A DNA stretch of 64,000 nt from Vibrio metschnikovii CIP 69.14 (GCF_000176155.1 NZ_ACZO01000007.1:124001-188000), one strand, 5' to 3'. Counted from the stretch's first letter, positions 36,818-50,415 are shown. Notes: a model not told the origin generated them from the sequence alone. Numbers and translations: made by a program.

Positions 36818-36946
36818 AATCGTTCCTTAGTATCGTACTGCCATGAGTTTCTTGATAAGAACTCATGGCATCAATGTCTTTTATTTATTGTTCGACACTA
36901 ATGCTATCTATACACCTGATACCTTACTGTGATCTATCACCAGCTT

Positions 36947-36962
36947 ATGGAAACGTTTACAT
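36947..36962. promoter_or_regulatory. GalR-type operator upstream of melB-like gene
   Basis: ATGGAAACGTTTACAT, core TGGAAACGTTTACA, is a strong LacI/GalR-type palindrome about 130 bp before the carrier start. It shows the carrier has its own promoter. The rest of 36818-37145 shows no gene. Confidence 0.75.
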
Positions 36963-37145
36963 TGGAGATTTAAAAAATGAGACATAGCACATAAATAATC
37001 CCTAACTAACATTAAAAACGATTAAAATCAAAACTTTATAATGATCAAATTATGGTTAACATTACTTTTAAGCAACGCGAACAGCCGTTTAACCAGAAGG
37101 TTAAACGGCCTAAAAATATCAACAGTGAGGATTTAACGAATACAC

Positions 37146-39263
37146 TTAATCCATACGTTCGAACTTGACCAATATTGCCGTTTCAGGATCCAAAATTGGC
37201 ATTGTTAGACCAACCTCCTCACACCATAAACCCGAAACTTCACAACCAGACTCAGTCCAGAGGGGCTGATAATTAACAATATCATCGTAATTTGAAGGTT
37301 TATCTAGAAGAAAAACTCGATATAAGCCTTGTGGCGCTAATCCCGGAACTCTCAGTTGGCCGCTTAATGAATTAGTTGGCATCGCAAGCTGAGCGATCAT
37401 CGCAACCGCTTCAGATTGATCATTCGCTACCACAACATGAATTTGGTGCGCTTGGTCATCTGAAGGGACTCGCCAAGTTCTGCCACTGTGTAGTAATGGA
37501 CGCAATAGCTTGTGTAATTTAATATAACGCTCAAAACCTTTTTTTTCTGATTTTGTTTCTTTAACAGGGTCTAACTCTATCCCCATATGGCCAAATAGCG
37601 CAGTCAAACCACGAAATTCTATACTGTGCCGTCTTCGGGTACTATGACAATGGCTCGATCCTATATGACTTCCCATCACTTCTGGCGGGAAAAAGTAACT
37701 CATCCCACGCTGAATCGTTTGACGCTCTAGTGCGTCATTATTATCTGAAGCCCAGAAACGATGTGTTCGTTTAAGCACCTCAAAATCAATACGCCCTCCT
37801 CCAGCAGCACACGATTCAATCTCAACTTGAGGATGTTTGAATCGAACTTTATCGACCAATTCATAGTAACGTAATGTTTGATTGTACGCTGAGGCTTGGC
37901 CTAGATGAGCCGGTTGAACAACTTCACGGTTCATATCCCACTTGATATAGGCAATATTGTAGGTTGATAAAAAATAGTCAAGTCGCTCAAATAAGAAGTT
38001 AAAAGCTTCTTCATTCTGTAGATTAATCACATATTGATTGCGTCCAGTGGGTTGCTCATATCCATCAATAGCTAGCAACCACTCTGGGTGTGCGCGAAAG
38101 AGATCGGAGTTTATATTGATCATCTCAGGTTCAAACCACAATCCAAACTCCATACCTAATTGATTCACATGTTCAACAATAGGCTGTAAGCCATTCGGGT
38201 ACTTAGATGGGCATAGAAACCAATCTCCTAGGCCAGCTTTATCGCCATTTCTTCCTTTAAACCATCCATCATCAATAATAAAACGCTCAACGCCCATCTC
38301 TGCTGCTTGGGTTGCCATTGACATAATATATTCAGGATTATGATCAAAGTAGATACCTTCCCATGTATTTAAATGAATGGGTCTAGGTTTATCACGAAAG
38401 CTTTTCGATAAAATGGCATCCCTGACGTGTGAATGGAAATGATGGCTCATTCCATTCAACCCCGAATGACTATAACTTGCATAAAGCCAAGGAGTTGTGA
38501 GACTTTCACCCTCTTTGAGCGCGATTTCTCCAGGGAAATAAATGACTTCAGCTTGCATGTAACGACGACCATCTGCTTTTACATCGACTCTTAATCGATG
38601 ATTTCCACTCCAAGCGAAATGGAACCCCCATACCTCTCCGTTCATTTCATCAAAATGCGAAGTCCCAGCAACAAGCGCAGGATAATGCTCATGAGAAGTT
38701 CGACCGCGTCGGTTCTCTTGTTGATAACCACCTTGTAACAGGGGCTGACGAACAGTTTGGAACTCATGCACCCAGCGCCCATAATAGGTCATCAACTCAT
38801 TAACACGAACAGGCAGAGGGAGCGTATTAGCAAAACGATTAACTTGGTAAACTCCTGCTCGAATATTGGTCAACGTACTGCGAGTTTGCAAAACATCATG
38901 TTCATCGAGTTTTAACTCCGTTTTTAAATGAACACCAGCAGTGACATCCTCACTCTCAATAACAATATTATCTTTATTTTTCTCGATTTGAGTTATCACA
39001 AATACGGGGGCCCAATGTTGACCATCACGATGACCTTCCAAACCCGGACTACTAAACACTCCGCGGCCAAGCTCAGGAAGCAAAGTCATTGGTACATCAT
39101 CATCTAAACGCCCATATGGTACAGGACGAGACAAAGCGAGACGCGATCGCTCAACGCCATCCCCCACATCTATCCCCCAATATAAGATTTCAGCATAATC
39201 TCCAAGCTCAACAATGAGTTGAGTCTGCTTACCTGTTAGTTGAACCAGTGTTTTTTGCCGCAT
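37146..39263 (-). CDS. Alpha-galactosidase, GH36
   Basis: 705-residue cytoplasmic glycoside hydrolase that releases galactose from melibiose and raffinose-type sugars. The N-terminal beta-sandwich is followed by a TIM barrel with nucleophile Asp443 in YIKWDMNRE and acid/base Asp507 in FWASDNND; WFEPEMIN and CAAGGGRID are further family marks. There is no signal peptide, so substrate must be imported. It heads the group with the melB-like gene 328 bp downstream and is divergent from lacZ across a 691-bp control region with two operators. Confidence 0.94.
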   Translation of the reverse strand: MRQKTLVQLTGKQTQLIVELGDYAEILYWGIDVGDGVERSRLALSRPVPYGRLDDDVPMTLLPELGRGVFSSPGLEGHRDGQHWAPVFVITQIEKNKDNIVIESEDVTAGVHLKTELKLDEHDVLQTRSTLTNIRAGVYQVNRFANTLPLPVRVNELMTYYGRWVHEFQTVRQPLLQGGYQQENRRGRTSHEHYPALVAGTSHFDEMNGEVWGFHFAWSGNHRLRVDVKADGRRYMQAEVIYFPGEIALKEGESLTTPWLYASYSHSGLNGMSHHFHSHVRDAILSKSFRDKPRPIHLNTWEGIYFDHNPEYIMSMATQAAEMGVERFIIDDGWFKGRNGDKAGLGDWFLCPSKYPNGLQPIVEHVNQLGMEFGLWFEPEMININSDLFRAHPEWLLAIDGYEQPTGRNQYVINLQNEEAFNFLFERLDYFLSTYNIAYIKWDMNREVVQPAHLGQASAYNQTLRYYELVDKVRFKHPQVEIESCAAGGGRIDFEVLKRTHRFWASDNNDALERQTIQRGMSYFFPPEVMGSHIGSSHCHSTRRRHSIEFRGLTALFGHMGIELDPVKETKSEKKGFERYIKLHKLLRPLLHSGRTWRVPSDDQAHQIHVVVANDQSEAVAMIAQLAMPTNSLSGQLRVPGLAPQGLYRVFLLDKPSNYDDIVNYQPLWTESGCEVSGLWCEEVGLTMPILDPETAILVKFERMD

Positions 39264-39339
39264 GTTTCTTACCTTGATGTTGGGTACAGTTTGGTATGAT
39301 AAATAAATTGACGAAATAAACTGTGAGCTTCGACAAATA

Positions 39340-39355
39340 ATGATAACGTTTCCAT
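39340..39355. promoter_or_regulatory. GalR-type operator upstream of alpha-galactosidase
   Basis: TGATAACGTTTCCATT contains, on the minus strand, core TGGAAACGTTATCA. It lies about 80 bp before the alpha-galactosidase start. Confidence 0.7.
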
Positions 39356-39721
39356 TTCATGCGCAAAGCTTTGGAAATATTTATTAGCATTAGTTATTTT
39401 TATGACGAAAAGAGTCAGAAAACAAGAAGGCACAGTTTAGTGCGTCAAAAACGTAATCCGACCCAATGAAATAGCGCACGTCCTGTTATTATAGTCTTCT
39501 CCATTAGCCAACCTTACTGCTAGCGATTGAGATCAATACTCGTTTTCTCAAGACGTTGAGATCCGTTATCACGTGTGTAAACCTGTTCTTTTTCCTTACC
39601 TATGCCAGCACATTCTATTAGGTATTCTTGTCTCTTACTTATTTAACGCCTCATGAAAACATGATAAGAATCACAAAAACAACTCCCTAACAATAGTCAA
39701 TATTAAAATGCTACCTTCATC

Positions 39722-39737
39722 ATGAAAACGTTTCCAA
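39722..39737. promoter_or_regulatory. GalR-type operator upstream of lacZ
   Basis: ATGAAAACGTTTCCAA, core TGAAAACGTTTCCA, about 220 bp before lacZ. Apart from the two operators, 39264-39954 shows no gene. Confidence 0.7.
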
Positions 39738-39939
39738 ATTTATTTATACTATTTGCCAGATTAGAAGCTTAGCGAAAAATAAATCCAGAGACATAAAGTA
39801 AAAAGACAAGTGAGAACGCTGGGATTTAGCCTCTATACACAAGCTGAAATTTGGCGAGTCAATCAATTAGCAACAACCATAGGTTACCGTTAACTAAAAC
39901 GCTTAAGCTCTCCTTAAAACTTTATTTAAAAACCGATGA

Positions 39940-43059
<3,120 letters not shown>

Positions 43060-43071
43060 CTAAAGTTGATT

Positions 43072-43101
43072 TAGCCCCTTGATTATCTCTAGGGGCTTTT
43101 T
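43072..43101 (+). terminator. Intrinsic terminator after lacZ
   Basis: AGCCCCT pairs with AGGGGCT across an 11-nt loop, followed by TTTTTC. Confidence 0.85.
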
Positions 43102-43182
43102 CTAAAGTCGTTAACTCAATATCTTGAAACAACACAACAATTACATTGATAGGGTTTGAATTTTCTAGTGATGGGGTGTTAA

Positions 43183-44229
43183 ATGGCACAGCCTACAATA
43201 TTAGAGAACCTTATGACGACCATCAAAGATGTTGCAAAAGCTGCAGGTGTATCCATAGCGACCGCTTCTCGAGTCATCAATAACTCACCCCAAACGAGTG
43301 AAAAAGCGGTTAAAGCCGTACAACAAGCAATGAAAGCATTGGGCTATCGACCCAATGCAAACGCTAGAGCGCTAGTAAGTAAATCCTCCAATACTATTGG
43401 CGTATTGGTCAACGATGTTTCATCACCATTCTTTGGCAGCATGGTCAAAGCCATCGATACCGTCGCTAGCGAACAAGGAAAACAACTACTGATAGGCAGT
43501 GGGTACCATGATGCTGATAAAGAAAGAAACGCCATCAACCTACTGATCAATAGCCAATGCGAATCTTTAGTTGTACATAGCAAAGGTATGAGCGATGAAG
43601 AACTTCGACTACTGGCTAATGAAATTCCGGGAATGGTGCTGATTAATCGAAGTATTCCTGGGATAGAGTCTCGCTGTGTTGCTTTAGATAACTATAAGGG
43701 CTCCTACATTGCAACTGAATATTTAATTAAAAATGGTCATAGGGATATTGGCTATATTTGTTCTAGTCATGATATTGCAGATGCACATGATCGACTCCGA
43801 GGCTACTATGATGCCCTGCGAGATAATCATATTACGATAAAAGAAAGTTATATTGAATTTGAAGAACCAGACGAAAAAGGCGGAGAGTTAGCCATGGTCA
43901 ACCTTCTCGCCAAAAATATACCATTATCTGCAATTGCAACCTATAACGACTATATGGCTGCAGGTTGTATGGCATTACTACAAGAAAATGAAATACGAAT
44001 CCCTCAAGATGTCTCTATTGTAGGCTTTGACGATGGTCATATCGCACGTTACATCTACCCTCGCCTAACCACTATTCGTTACCCCATACAAGTCATGGCC
44101 GCTGAAGCCGTCAAACTTTCAACTCAGTTGATAAATAAAGAGGCAATACAATCCCATACCCAACGTCTATTCTTACCGATACTGGTTAGACGTTCTACTG
44201 TGGCCGTTATCAATCAAAACATCCCTTAA
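43183..44229 (+). CDS. LacI/GalR-family regulator, tandem copy 1
   Basis: GalR-like repressor of 338 or 348 residues: ATG 43183 has GGGGTG upstream, while ATG 43213 gives the usual start MTTIKDVAKAAG. Helix-turn-helix recognition is VSIATASRVIN. The ligand domain resembles periplasmic sugar-binding proteins, with SSPFFGSMVKAID and VGFDDGHIARYIYPRLTT. It is roughly 55-60 per cent identical by eye to the next gene, indicating a tandem duplication. Lying between lacZ and the gal operon, it probably controls galactoside genes. Confidence 0.88.
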   Translation: MAQPTILENLMTTIKDVAKAAGVSIATASRVINNSPQTSEKAVKAVQQAMKALGYRPNANARALVSKSSNTIGVLVNDVSSPFFGSMVKAIDTVASEQGKQLLIGSGYHDADKERNAINLLINSQCESLVVHSKGMSDEELRLLANEIPGMVLINRSIPGIESRCVALDNYKGSYIATEYLIKNGHRDIGYICSSHDIADAHDRLRGYYDALRDNHITIKESYIEFEEPDEKGGELAMVNLLAKNIPLSAIATYNDYMAAGCMALLQENEIRIPQDVSIVGFDDGHIARYIYPRLTTIRYPIQVMAAEAVKLSTQLINKEAIQSHTQRLFLPILVRRSTVAVINQNIP

Positions 44230-44469
44230 GAAGATTAATTGGTAGTCAAAAAATACGCAGCTTGAATAATTAATCAATATATTATTCAATCAATTAGTCG
44301 AAAAATTATTATTGATTCATGGTATTATTATCAATCTGACTTACTAGGCTAAATCTGCCATTAAAGACGCTGATGAGAACCTCTCTTTAGGCTATTAACG
44401 TAGTCCGCTCACCAACCGTTGTGTGAGTGTATTCATCACTTAATTAAAATGAAAGGTTATATATTACCC

Positions 44470-45468
44470 ATGGCTACCATTAAAGATGTTGCAAAAGCTG
44501 CGGGCGTATCCGTTGCTACCGTTTCCCGCGTACTCAATAAATCCCCGAAAGCCAGTCAAGCGTCAATCCACGCCGTTACAGAAGCAATGAATGCCCTCGG
44601 TTATCGACCCAATGCGGCCGCTCGTGCTCTCGTTAGTCAGAGCACAAAAACAATGGGCGTCTTAGTCTCAGATGTCTCTGATCCCTTTTTTGGTATTTTA
44701 GTCAAAGCCGTCGATACCATTGCCCGAGCAAATGGTAAACACATCTTGATCGGTAATGGATACCATAACCCCAATGATGAGCGCCAAGCCTTAGAGTTAC
44801 TCATCAACAACCGTTGTGATGCACTCGTGGTGCATGCTAAAGGCTTATCTGATGAGGAGTTGATTGGTTACGCCAAAGAGGTCAAAGGTATGGTACTGAT
44901 TAATCGCTATATCCCAGAGCTAGCCGAGCGCTGTATTTCACTCGATAACCGCAAAGGAGCATTCTTAGCAACGGAATATTTACTTCGTCATGGTCATCGA
45001 AAAATTGCTTGTATTGCCTCCTCACAAGACATAGAAGATACCGATGAACGTCTACAAGGTTATCAAGCCGCGCTCAGTGACTATGGTATTGAGCTACCTA
45101 AAAGCTACATCGAGTACGGCCACCCTAATAGCGATGGCGGCGAACTCGCTATGACTAATCTATTAGCAAAGTCATTAGAGATCACGGGAGTCGTCGCCTA
45201 TAACGATTATATGGCGGCAGGCGCATTGGTGACCTTAGAACAAAATGGGATTGAAGTGCCCAATCAGATTTCTATCATTGGCTTTGATGATGGATTAATT
45301 GCTCGTTTTGTTCATCCAAGTCTTACTACGATTCGTTATCCTATTGAGATGATGGCTGAACGCGCCGCTCACTTAGCTTTGGCATTATCACGTGATGACG
45401 TGATTGAAGAAGAAACAGCCATATTCACCCCAACTCTCGTACGTAGAAACTCTGTCGAACGCTGCTGA
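44470..45468 (+). CDS. galR: GalR, LacI-family galactose regulator, tandem copy 2
   Basis: 332-residue repressor with the classical GalR/GalS N-terminus MATIKDVAKAAGVSVATVSRVLNKSPKAS. A longer frame opens at 44419, and ATG 44449 is also possible, but 44470 matches the family start; the ribosome site is poor for all. The C-terminal domain (VSDPFFGILVKAVDTI, GFDDGLIARFVHPSLTT) would bind galactose or a relative. It faces the galETKM operon tail to tail, with a terminator between. Confidence 0.88.
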   Translation: MATIKDVAKAAGVSVATVSRVLNKSPKASQASIHAVTEAMNALGYRPNAAARALVSQSTKTMGVLVSDVSDPFFGILVKAVDTIARANGKHILIGNGYHNPNDERQALELLINNRCDALVVHAKGLSDEELIGYAKEVKGMVLINRYIPELAERCISLDNRKGAFLATEYLLRHGHRKIACIASSQDIEDTDERLQGYQAALSDYGIELPKSYIEYGHPNSDGGELAMTNLLAKSLEITGVVAYNDYMAAGALVTLEQNGIEVPNQISIIGFDDGLIARFVHPSLTTIRYPIEMMAERAAHLALALSRDDVIEEETAIFTPTLVRRNSVERC

Positions 45469-45489
45469 TCAGCAATCTAATTACGATAA

Positions 45490-45520
45490 GAAGCCCGCAC
45501 TATTTATTAAGCGGGCTTTA
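45490..45520. terminator. Intrinsic terminator after galR
   Basis: AAGCCCGC pairs with GCGGGCTT over a 12-nt loop, followed by TAA rather than a long T run on the plus strand. Confidence 0.7.
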
Positions 45521-45541
45521 ACTATAAACAATTGTGGGTAT

Positions 45542-45661
45542 CTAGCTCAATGCTTCATGTGGTTTTACAGACTTAACATCTACACCTTCAGCAAATTCAC
45601 CTCGCTGCAACTTCTCTCGTAAAATTGCGTGTTGATCTTCAGTAAATGTATAACGGGACAT
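45542..45661 (-). CDS. Small ORF, 39 aa, at the end of the gal operon
   Basis: An ATG-to-TAG frame of 40 codons starts 14 bases after the galM stop on the same strand. The product begins MSRYTFTEDQHAILREKLQ and ends KPHEALS: a charged, helical-looking soluble peptide. Codon use is normal. There is no Shine-Dalgarno of note. Could be a true small protein translated by read-on from galM, or the remnant of a longer gene. No family recognised. Confidence 0.4.
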   Translation of the reverse strand: MSRYTFTEDQHAILREKLQRGEFAEGVDVKSVKPHEALS

Positions 45662-45675
45662 AATGAAGATGCGCA

Positions 45676-46743
45676 CTAACATTCAAATTGATAAATAGTC
45701 CGATGTTGGTAACGTTCCATCGGCATCAATATCCCTCGGTTTCGTCCCCATTGTGGCTTGTTTGGGCCATCTGGAAAGTACTGTGTTTCTAAAGCAAGAC
45801 CATCATAAGATTCATAGATTTTACTTGCACCAGGAGTGCCAGCTAAGAAATTACCCGAATAAAACTGGACGGCTGGTTTTGTGGTTTTAATCGTCATCAC
45901 TACCTCTTTTTCTGGTGCAATCAGAATCGCGGCGGTAGATATGCCATCGGTCACTTCTGGTACGAATACGAAAGCGTGATCATAACCACCAGCCATTTTC
46001 TGATCCTGCTCAGCAAGAAAGGTTTGACCAATCGGTTTGAGATCAGTGAAATCAAAACTGGTACCTAAAACCGACTTCTGCTCACTAAGAGGAATTAACC
46101 CCGCATCAGTAGGCAAATAATACTCCGCATGAAGCTGTAAAACGTGATCTAAACTTTTCGCACGGCTTGCCTCACCGGCCAAATTAAAGTAAGTATGATT
46201 GGTTAAATTTACTGGTGATGTTTTGTCCGTCGTCACGTCATAGGAGATAGACAATTCATTATCATCAGTGAGCTTGTAAGTCACACTAATATCGAGATTA
46301 CCAGGATAACCTTGGTCACCATCTGGCGATTGAAGCGAATAAACCACATGTTGAATACTTTGTTCCTCGACTTTCCAACGTCGCTTATCAAAGCCATCCA
46401 ACCCACCGTGCAGTGAATGGTCACCATTATTGATACCCGTTTGATACGATTTTCCATCTATCTCGAACTGGCCTTTGGCAATTCGGTTAGCAAAACGACC
46501 AACAATAGAACCAAAGTAAGCGCCTTGCTTCATGTGTTCAGCCATATTTGGCGAACGCAATAGCACTTCACGATTCTCACCATTCACTGGTAGTGTGCAA
46601 CTCAGCCACGTTGCGCCGATATCCATAAACGATGCGGTCATACCATTCGCGTTAGTAAGATGAATCAAATTTGCGACTTGGCCATCAAACGACGGCGTTT
46701 TAGCCATAGCTTGTTCTAGAAGTTCAAAATGTGCGTTCATCAA
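45676..46743 (-). CDS. galM: GalM, aldose 1-epimerase (mutarotase)
   Basis: 355-residue beta-sandwich enzyme converting beta-D-galactose to the alpha form used by GalK. The catalytic His lies in NLTNHTYFNL and the catalytic Glu in LALETQYFPDGPN. Another conserved block is GRFANRIAKGQF. Starts six bases after the galK stop; last enzyme gene of galETKM. Confidence 0.96.
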   Translation of the reverse strand: MMNAHFELLEQAMAKTPSFDGQVANLIHLTNANGMTASFMDIGATWLSCTLPVNGENREVLLRSPNMAEHMKQGAYFGSIVGRFANRIAKGQFEIDGKSYQTGINNGDHSLHGGLDGFDKRRWKVEEQSIQHVVYSLQSPDGDQGYPGNLDISVTYKLTDDNELSISYDVTTDKTSPVNLTNHTYFNLAGEASRAKSLDHVLQLHAEYYLPTDAGLIPLSEQKSVLGTSFDFTDLKPIGQTFLAEQDQKMAGGYDHAFVFVPEVTDGISTAAILIAPEKEVVMTIKTTKPAVQFYSGNFLAGTPGASKIYESYDGLALETQYFPDGPNKPQWGRNRGILMPMERYQHRTIYQFEC

Positions 46744-46749
46744 ATACCC

Positions 46750-47910
46750 TTACAAGACTTCAACTAAACTGGCACCATCTTTGGCTTGGCACACATAAAT
46801 TGACGCAGTTAAGCCTGTCGCTGCTTGATATTTTGCTTCAACCGTTGCTTTTACTGCATCGACCAACGCTGGCGGAACGAGAGCAACTACACATCCTCCA
46901 AAACCACCACCTGTCATGCGTACGCCCCCTTGAATGCCAATCACGTCTTTGACCATCTCAACCAAGGTGTCTATTTCTTGTACAGTGATTTCGAAATCAT
47001 CTCGCATCGATGCGTGTGATTCCGCCATCAACTCCCCCATCAGCTTCATGTCGTGCGCCCGAAGAGCCTGAGCAGCAGCCAAAGTACGATCGTTTTCCGT
47101 GATGACATGACGAGCACGTTTTGCGATCATTTCATCCAGTTCAACGACTTTTTCGTTAAATTGCTCAATCGTCACATCACGCAATGCTGTCACGCCAAAG
47201 ATTCGGGCCGCCTCTTCACATTGCTGACGACGAGTGTTGTATTCGCTATCAACCAAACCGCGTTTTTTATTTGAGTTAATGATCACAACCGCCATATCTT
47301 CTGGCATCGATACCGCTTCAGTGTCTAGGCTACGACAATCTAAGAGCATGGCATGATTTTCACGTCCTTCAGCCGAAATCATTTGATCCATGATGCCACA
47401 ATTACAACCGACAAATTCGTTCTCTGCTTGCTGGCCGTTTAACGCAATATCTGCTTGACTAATTTCGAGGTTGAACAGCACCTTAAACGTTTGACCAATA
47501 ACTACCTCCAATGCTGCAGATGAACTCAAGCCAGCACCTTGAGGTACGTTGCCACTCACTGAAATATCTGCGCCAGTAAACTGGTATCCGCGAGCCAACA
47601 GACACTTCACCACTCCACGAATGTAGTTGGCCCACATTTTGTCTTGTTGGAAGAGAATGTCTTCAGTGATATCAAACTCATCAACCTCGTTACCGTAATC
47701 CACTGATACCACGCGCACGAGGTTATCCGTACGCTTTGCTGCCGCCACCATCGTTTGATAATTAATGGCACATGGCAGGACAAAACCATCATTGTAATCG
47801 GTATGTTCACCAATTAAATTTACACGACCAGGTGCTTGGACAATATGGCTAGGTGCGTAACCAAACACCTGCGCAAAAGACGCTTTCACATTTTGAATTA
47901 GATCAGACAT
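46750..47910 (-). CDS. galK: GalK, galactokinase
   Basis: 386-residue GHMP kinase forming galactose-1-phosphate. The galactokinase signature [19 protein letters not shown] is near the N-terminus, the ATP loop is [17 protein letters not shown], and the C-terminal motif is [15 protein letters not shown]. Part of galETKM, 99 bp after galT. Confidence 0.97.
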   Translation of the reverse strand: MSDLIQNVKASFAQVFGYAPSHIVQAPGRVNLIGEHTDYNDGFVLPCAINYQTMVAAAKRTDNLVRVVSVDYGNEVDEFDITEDILFQQDKMWANYIRGVVKCLLARGYQFTGADISVSGNVPQGAGLSSSAALEVVIGQTFKVLFNLEISQADIALNGQQAENEFVGCNCGIMDQMISAEGRENHAMLLDCRSLDTEAVSMPEDMAVVIINSNKKRGLVDSEYNTRRQQCEEAARIFGVTALRDVTIEQFNEKVVELDEMIAKRARHVITENDRTLAAAQALRAHDMKLMGELMAESHASMRDDFEITVQEIDTLVEMVKDVIGIQGGVRMTGGGFGGCVVALVPPALVDAVKATVEAKYQAATGLTASIYVCQAKDGASLVEVL

Positions 47911-48009
47911 AGTAAATTCTCAAACAGTTTAATTCTCTAATCGCAGCGCAAATCTCAAGCCACGATTATCACATCTCTTAAATAGGTAGAGCTTCAACAA
48001 TAATCAAAA

Positions 48010-49062
48010 TTATTGTTCTTTATAGTGCACATCACTGACATCGCGTAGTCGCTGCGCGGCTTGCTCAGCGGTTAAATCACGCTGGCTTTCTGCTAGCATT
48101 TCATAACCGACCATAAATTTACGAATGGTAGCACTGCGCAACAATGGAGGATAAAACAGCGCATGCAATTGCCAATGTTCGATGTTGGTGCTCGGTTCAA
48201 AAAACGGCGCGTAGTGCCAACCCATTGAATAAGGGAAAGAGCATTGGAAAAGATTATCGTAACGACTGGTGAGTTTTTTGATGGCAACAGCAAGATCATC
48301 ACGTTGTTCATCACTGAGTTCACTCATACGACGAATATGCTCTTTCGGTAGCAACATCGTTTCGAATGGCCATGCTGCCCAATAAGGTACTACTGCAAGC
48401 CAGTGTTCCGTTTCAACGACGGTTCGCGAACCATCTGCTCGTTCAGCCAGTGCGTAGTCGACTAACAAGTTAGTACCATGTTCTTGGTAGTACGTCTTGA
48501 GATGATGCTCTTTACGCTCGATTTCATTGGGTAAAAAACTGTTCGCCCAAATTTGACCATGTGGGTGCGGCTGAGAGCAGCCCATTGTCTCGCCTTTATT
48601 TTCAAACACTTGAACCCATACGTACTCTTTACCCAAGGTTTCGATTTGTTCGTTCCATGTGTCAATTACGTTGCGAATTTTATTAACGGGTAGCTCTGGC
48701 AGCGTTTTGCTATGGTCAGGAGAGAAGCAAATCACTCGACTTAAACCACGAACGCCTTGCGTTTTGAACAGTGGATTGTCCGACTCTGGCGCATCTGGAG
48801 AACCCACCATCAATGCAGCAAAGTCGTTACTGAATACGTATGTGTCCTTGTAATCTGGATTGATATCGCCCGAGATACGCTCGTTAGTCGGACAAAGAAA
48901 ACATTTGTCATCATAATTTGGCAACTCATCAAGCGCTGGCTTTTCGTCAGCGCCACTCCAAGGACGTTTTGCGCGATGAGGGGAAACCAAAATCCATTGC
49001 CCCGTCAGCGGGTTATAACGGCGATGAGGATGATCCACGGGATTAAATTTAATATTTGACAT
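48010..49062 (-). CDS. galT: GalT, galactose-1-phosphate uridylyltransferase
   Basis: 350-residue HIT-superfamily enzyme exchanging UMP between UDP-glucose and galactose-1-phosphate. The active-site motif is [12 protein letters not shown], with the nucleophilic His in H-P-H. Zinc-ligand cysteines appear in [12 protein letters not shown]. Lies 86 bp after galE, same strand. Confidence 0.97.
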   Translation of the reverse strand: MSNIKFNPVDHPHRRYNPLTGQWILVSPHRAKRPWSGADEKPALDELPNYDDKCFLCPTNERISGDINPDYKDTYVFSNDFAALMVGSPDAPESDNPLFKTQGVRGLSRVICFSPDHSKTLPELPVNKIRNVIDTWNEQIETLGKEYVWVQVFENKGETMGCSQPHPHGQIWANSFLPNEIERKEHHLKTYYQEHGTNLLVDYALAERADGSRTVVETEHWLAVVPYWAAWPFETMLLPKEHIRRMSELSDEQRDDLAVAIKKLTSRYDNLFQCSFPYSMGWHYAPFFEPSTNIEHWQLHALFYPPLLRSATIRKFMVGYEMLAESQRDLTAEQAAQRLRDVSDVHYKEQ

Positions 49063-49148
49063 CTGACTTACTCAACTTTTAAAGATTCTTCAAATTGAGC
49101 TTCCCAACAGCGTGAGAAGCACAGTAAACAGCAATGTGTTCAATTATG

Positions 49149-50162
49149 CTAAGAATAGCCATTCGGATTTTTAACTTGCCAGTGCCACGTATCCGCCGTC
49201 ATTTCAGCTACGTTACGCGTCGCTTTCCAGCCCAATTCACGCGCTGCTTTCTCTGTACTCGCCCAGCACTGAGCAATATCACCCGGACGACGTGGGCATG
49301 TTTGATAAGGGATTGGTTTGCCGCAAGCCTCACTGAAAGCGTCAACCATCTCAAGTACGCTAGAACCTTTACCCGTACCTAAGTTGTAAATGTGCAACCC
49401 CGATTTCTCTCCCACAGACTGAAGTGCCGCAAGATGTCCATCGGCCAAATCCATCACATGAATGTAGTCACGCACACCTGTACCGTCTGGTGTTGGGTAG
49501 TCGTTACCAAATAGAGAGAGTTTTTCTCTTCGACCTACCGCGACTTGTGCAATAAACGGCATCAAATTATTGGGAATACCTTGCGGATCCTCCCCCATCA
49601 GGCCCGATGGATGTGCGCCGACCGGATTGAAATAACGCAGCAAGGTAATACTCCAGTCGTTTTCAGCGTGGAACAGATCACTTAGGCACTGCTCCACCAT
49701 GTATTTGCTACGACCATATGGATTCGTTGTTGATCCTGTTGGAGAATCTTCAGTGATAGGTACAATGTCTGGATCACCATACACTGTCGCCGACGAACTG
49801 AAGACGAGACTTTTCACTCCGGCTTTACGCATACTGCGCGTCAAGACCAATGAACCATTGACGTTATTATCATAATACTCAAGTGGTTTTGCCACCGATT
49901 CACCAACTGCTTTGAGGCCCGCAAAGTGAATCACAGCTTGGATATCATGCTGCGTGAAGACCGAATCTAAAAATGCCTCATCACGTACATCACCATGATA
50001 AAAGATAGGTTTCTTTCCTGTTAACGCATCAATTCGGTTTAACACTTCCACTTTTGCATTACATAGGTTATCGATGATAATCGGTTCAAGGCCCGCCTCA
50101 ATCATCTGAACACAAGTATGGCTGCCAATGTAGCCCATCCCACCAGTAATCAAAACACTCAT
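49149..50162 (-). CDS. galE: GalE, UDP-glucose 4-epimerase
   Basis: 337-residue SDR enzyme interconverting UDP-galactose and UDP-glucose. NAD-binding GGMGYIGSHT is at the N-terminus; the catalytic Tyr-x3-Lys is YGRSK, with SSSATVYG before it. First gene of galETKM; AGAGGG precedes its ATG. Two GalR-type operators lie 85-180 bp upstream. Confidence 0.97.
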   Translation of the reverse strand: MSVLITGGMGYIGSHTCVQMIEAGLEPIIIDNLCNAKVEVLNRIDALTGKKPIFYHGDVRDEAFLDSVFTQHDIQAVIHFAGLKAVGESVAKPLEYYDNNVNGSLVLTRSMRKAGVKSLVFSSSATVYGDPDIVPITEDSPTGSTTNPYGRSKYMVEQCLSDLFHAENDWSITLLRYFNPVGAHPSGLMGEDPQGIPNNLMPFIAQVAVGRREKLSLFGNDYPTPDGTGVRDYIHVMDLADGHLAALQSVGEKSGLHIYNLGTGKGSSVLEMVDAFSEACGKPIPYQTCPRRPGDIAQCWASTEKAARELGWKATRNVAEMTADTWHWQVKNPNGYS

Positions 50163-50246
50163 AAACCCTCTTACTCTTCAACGTTGCCTCAATGACATTC
50201 AGTCTATCAGTAGAGAGATCTATTTTTCTGTGATAAAAACCTCAAA

Positions 50247-50262
50247 GTGGTAACGTTTACAC
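50247..50262. promoter_or_regulatory. Gal operator 1 of galETKM
   Basis: GTGGTAACGTTTACAC agrees with the E. coli gal operator consensus GTGKAANCGNTTMCAC at all but about one position. Confidence 0.8.
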
Positions 50263-50322
50263 AAGATCATTCAAATGAAATAAAATAAACATTTAAATCT
50301 TAAATTTTAAAGGCCAAAAACA

Positions 50323-50338
50323 GTGGTAACGATAACAA
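50323..50338. promoter_or_regulatory. Gal operator 2 (weaker) of galETKM
   Basis: GTGGTAACGATAACAA, centred 76 bp from operator 1, a weaker match. Two spaced sites would permit repressor looping. Confidence 0.5.
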
Positions 50339-50369
50339 TAAAAAGTCAAAAACCAAGACAGAGAGGCAA

Positions 50370-50398
50370 AAAAAGCCCGATAGTCAATCGGGCTTTTT
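50370..50398. terminator. Bidirectional terminator after abgT
   Basis: AAAAAGCCCGAT pairs with ATCGGGCTTTTT over AGTCA. On the minus strand it ends the AbgT gene transcript. Confidence 0.85.
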
Positions 50399-50415
50399 AT
50401 TAGAATAACATCACT

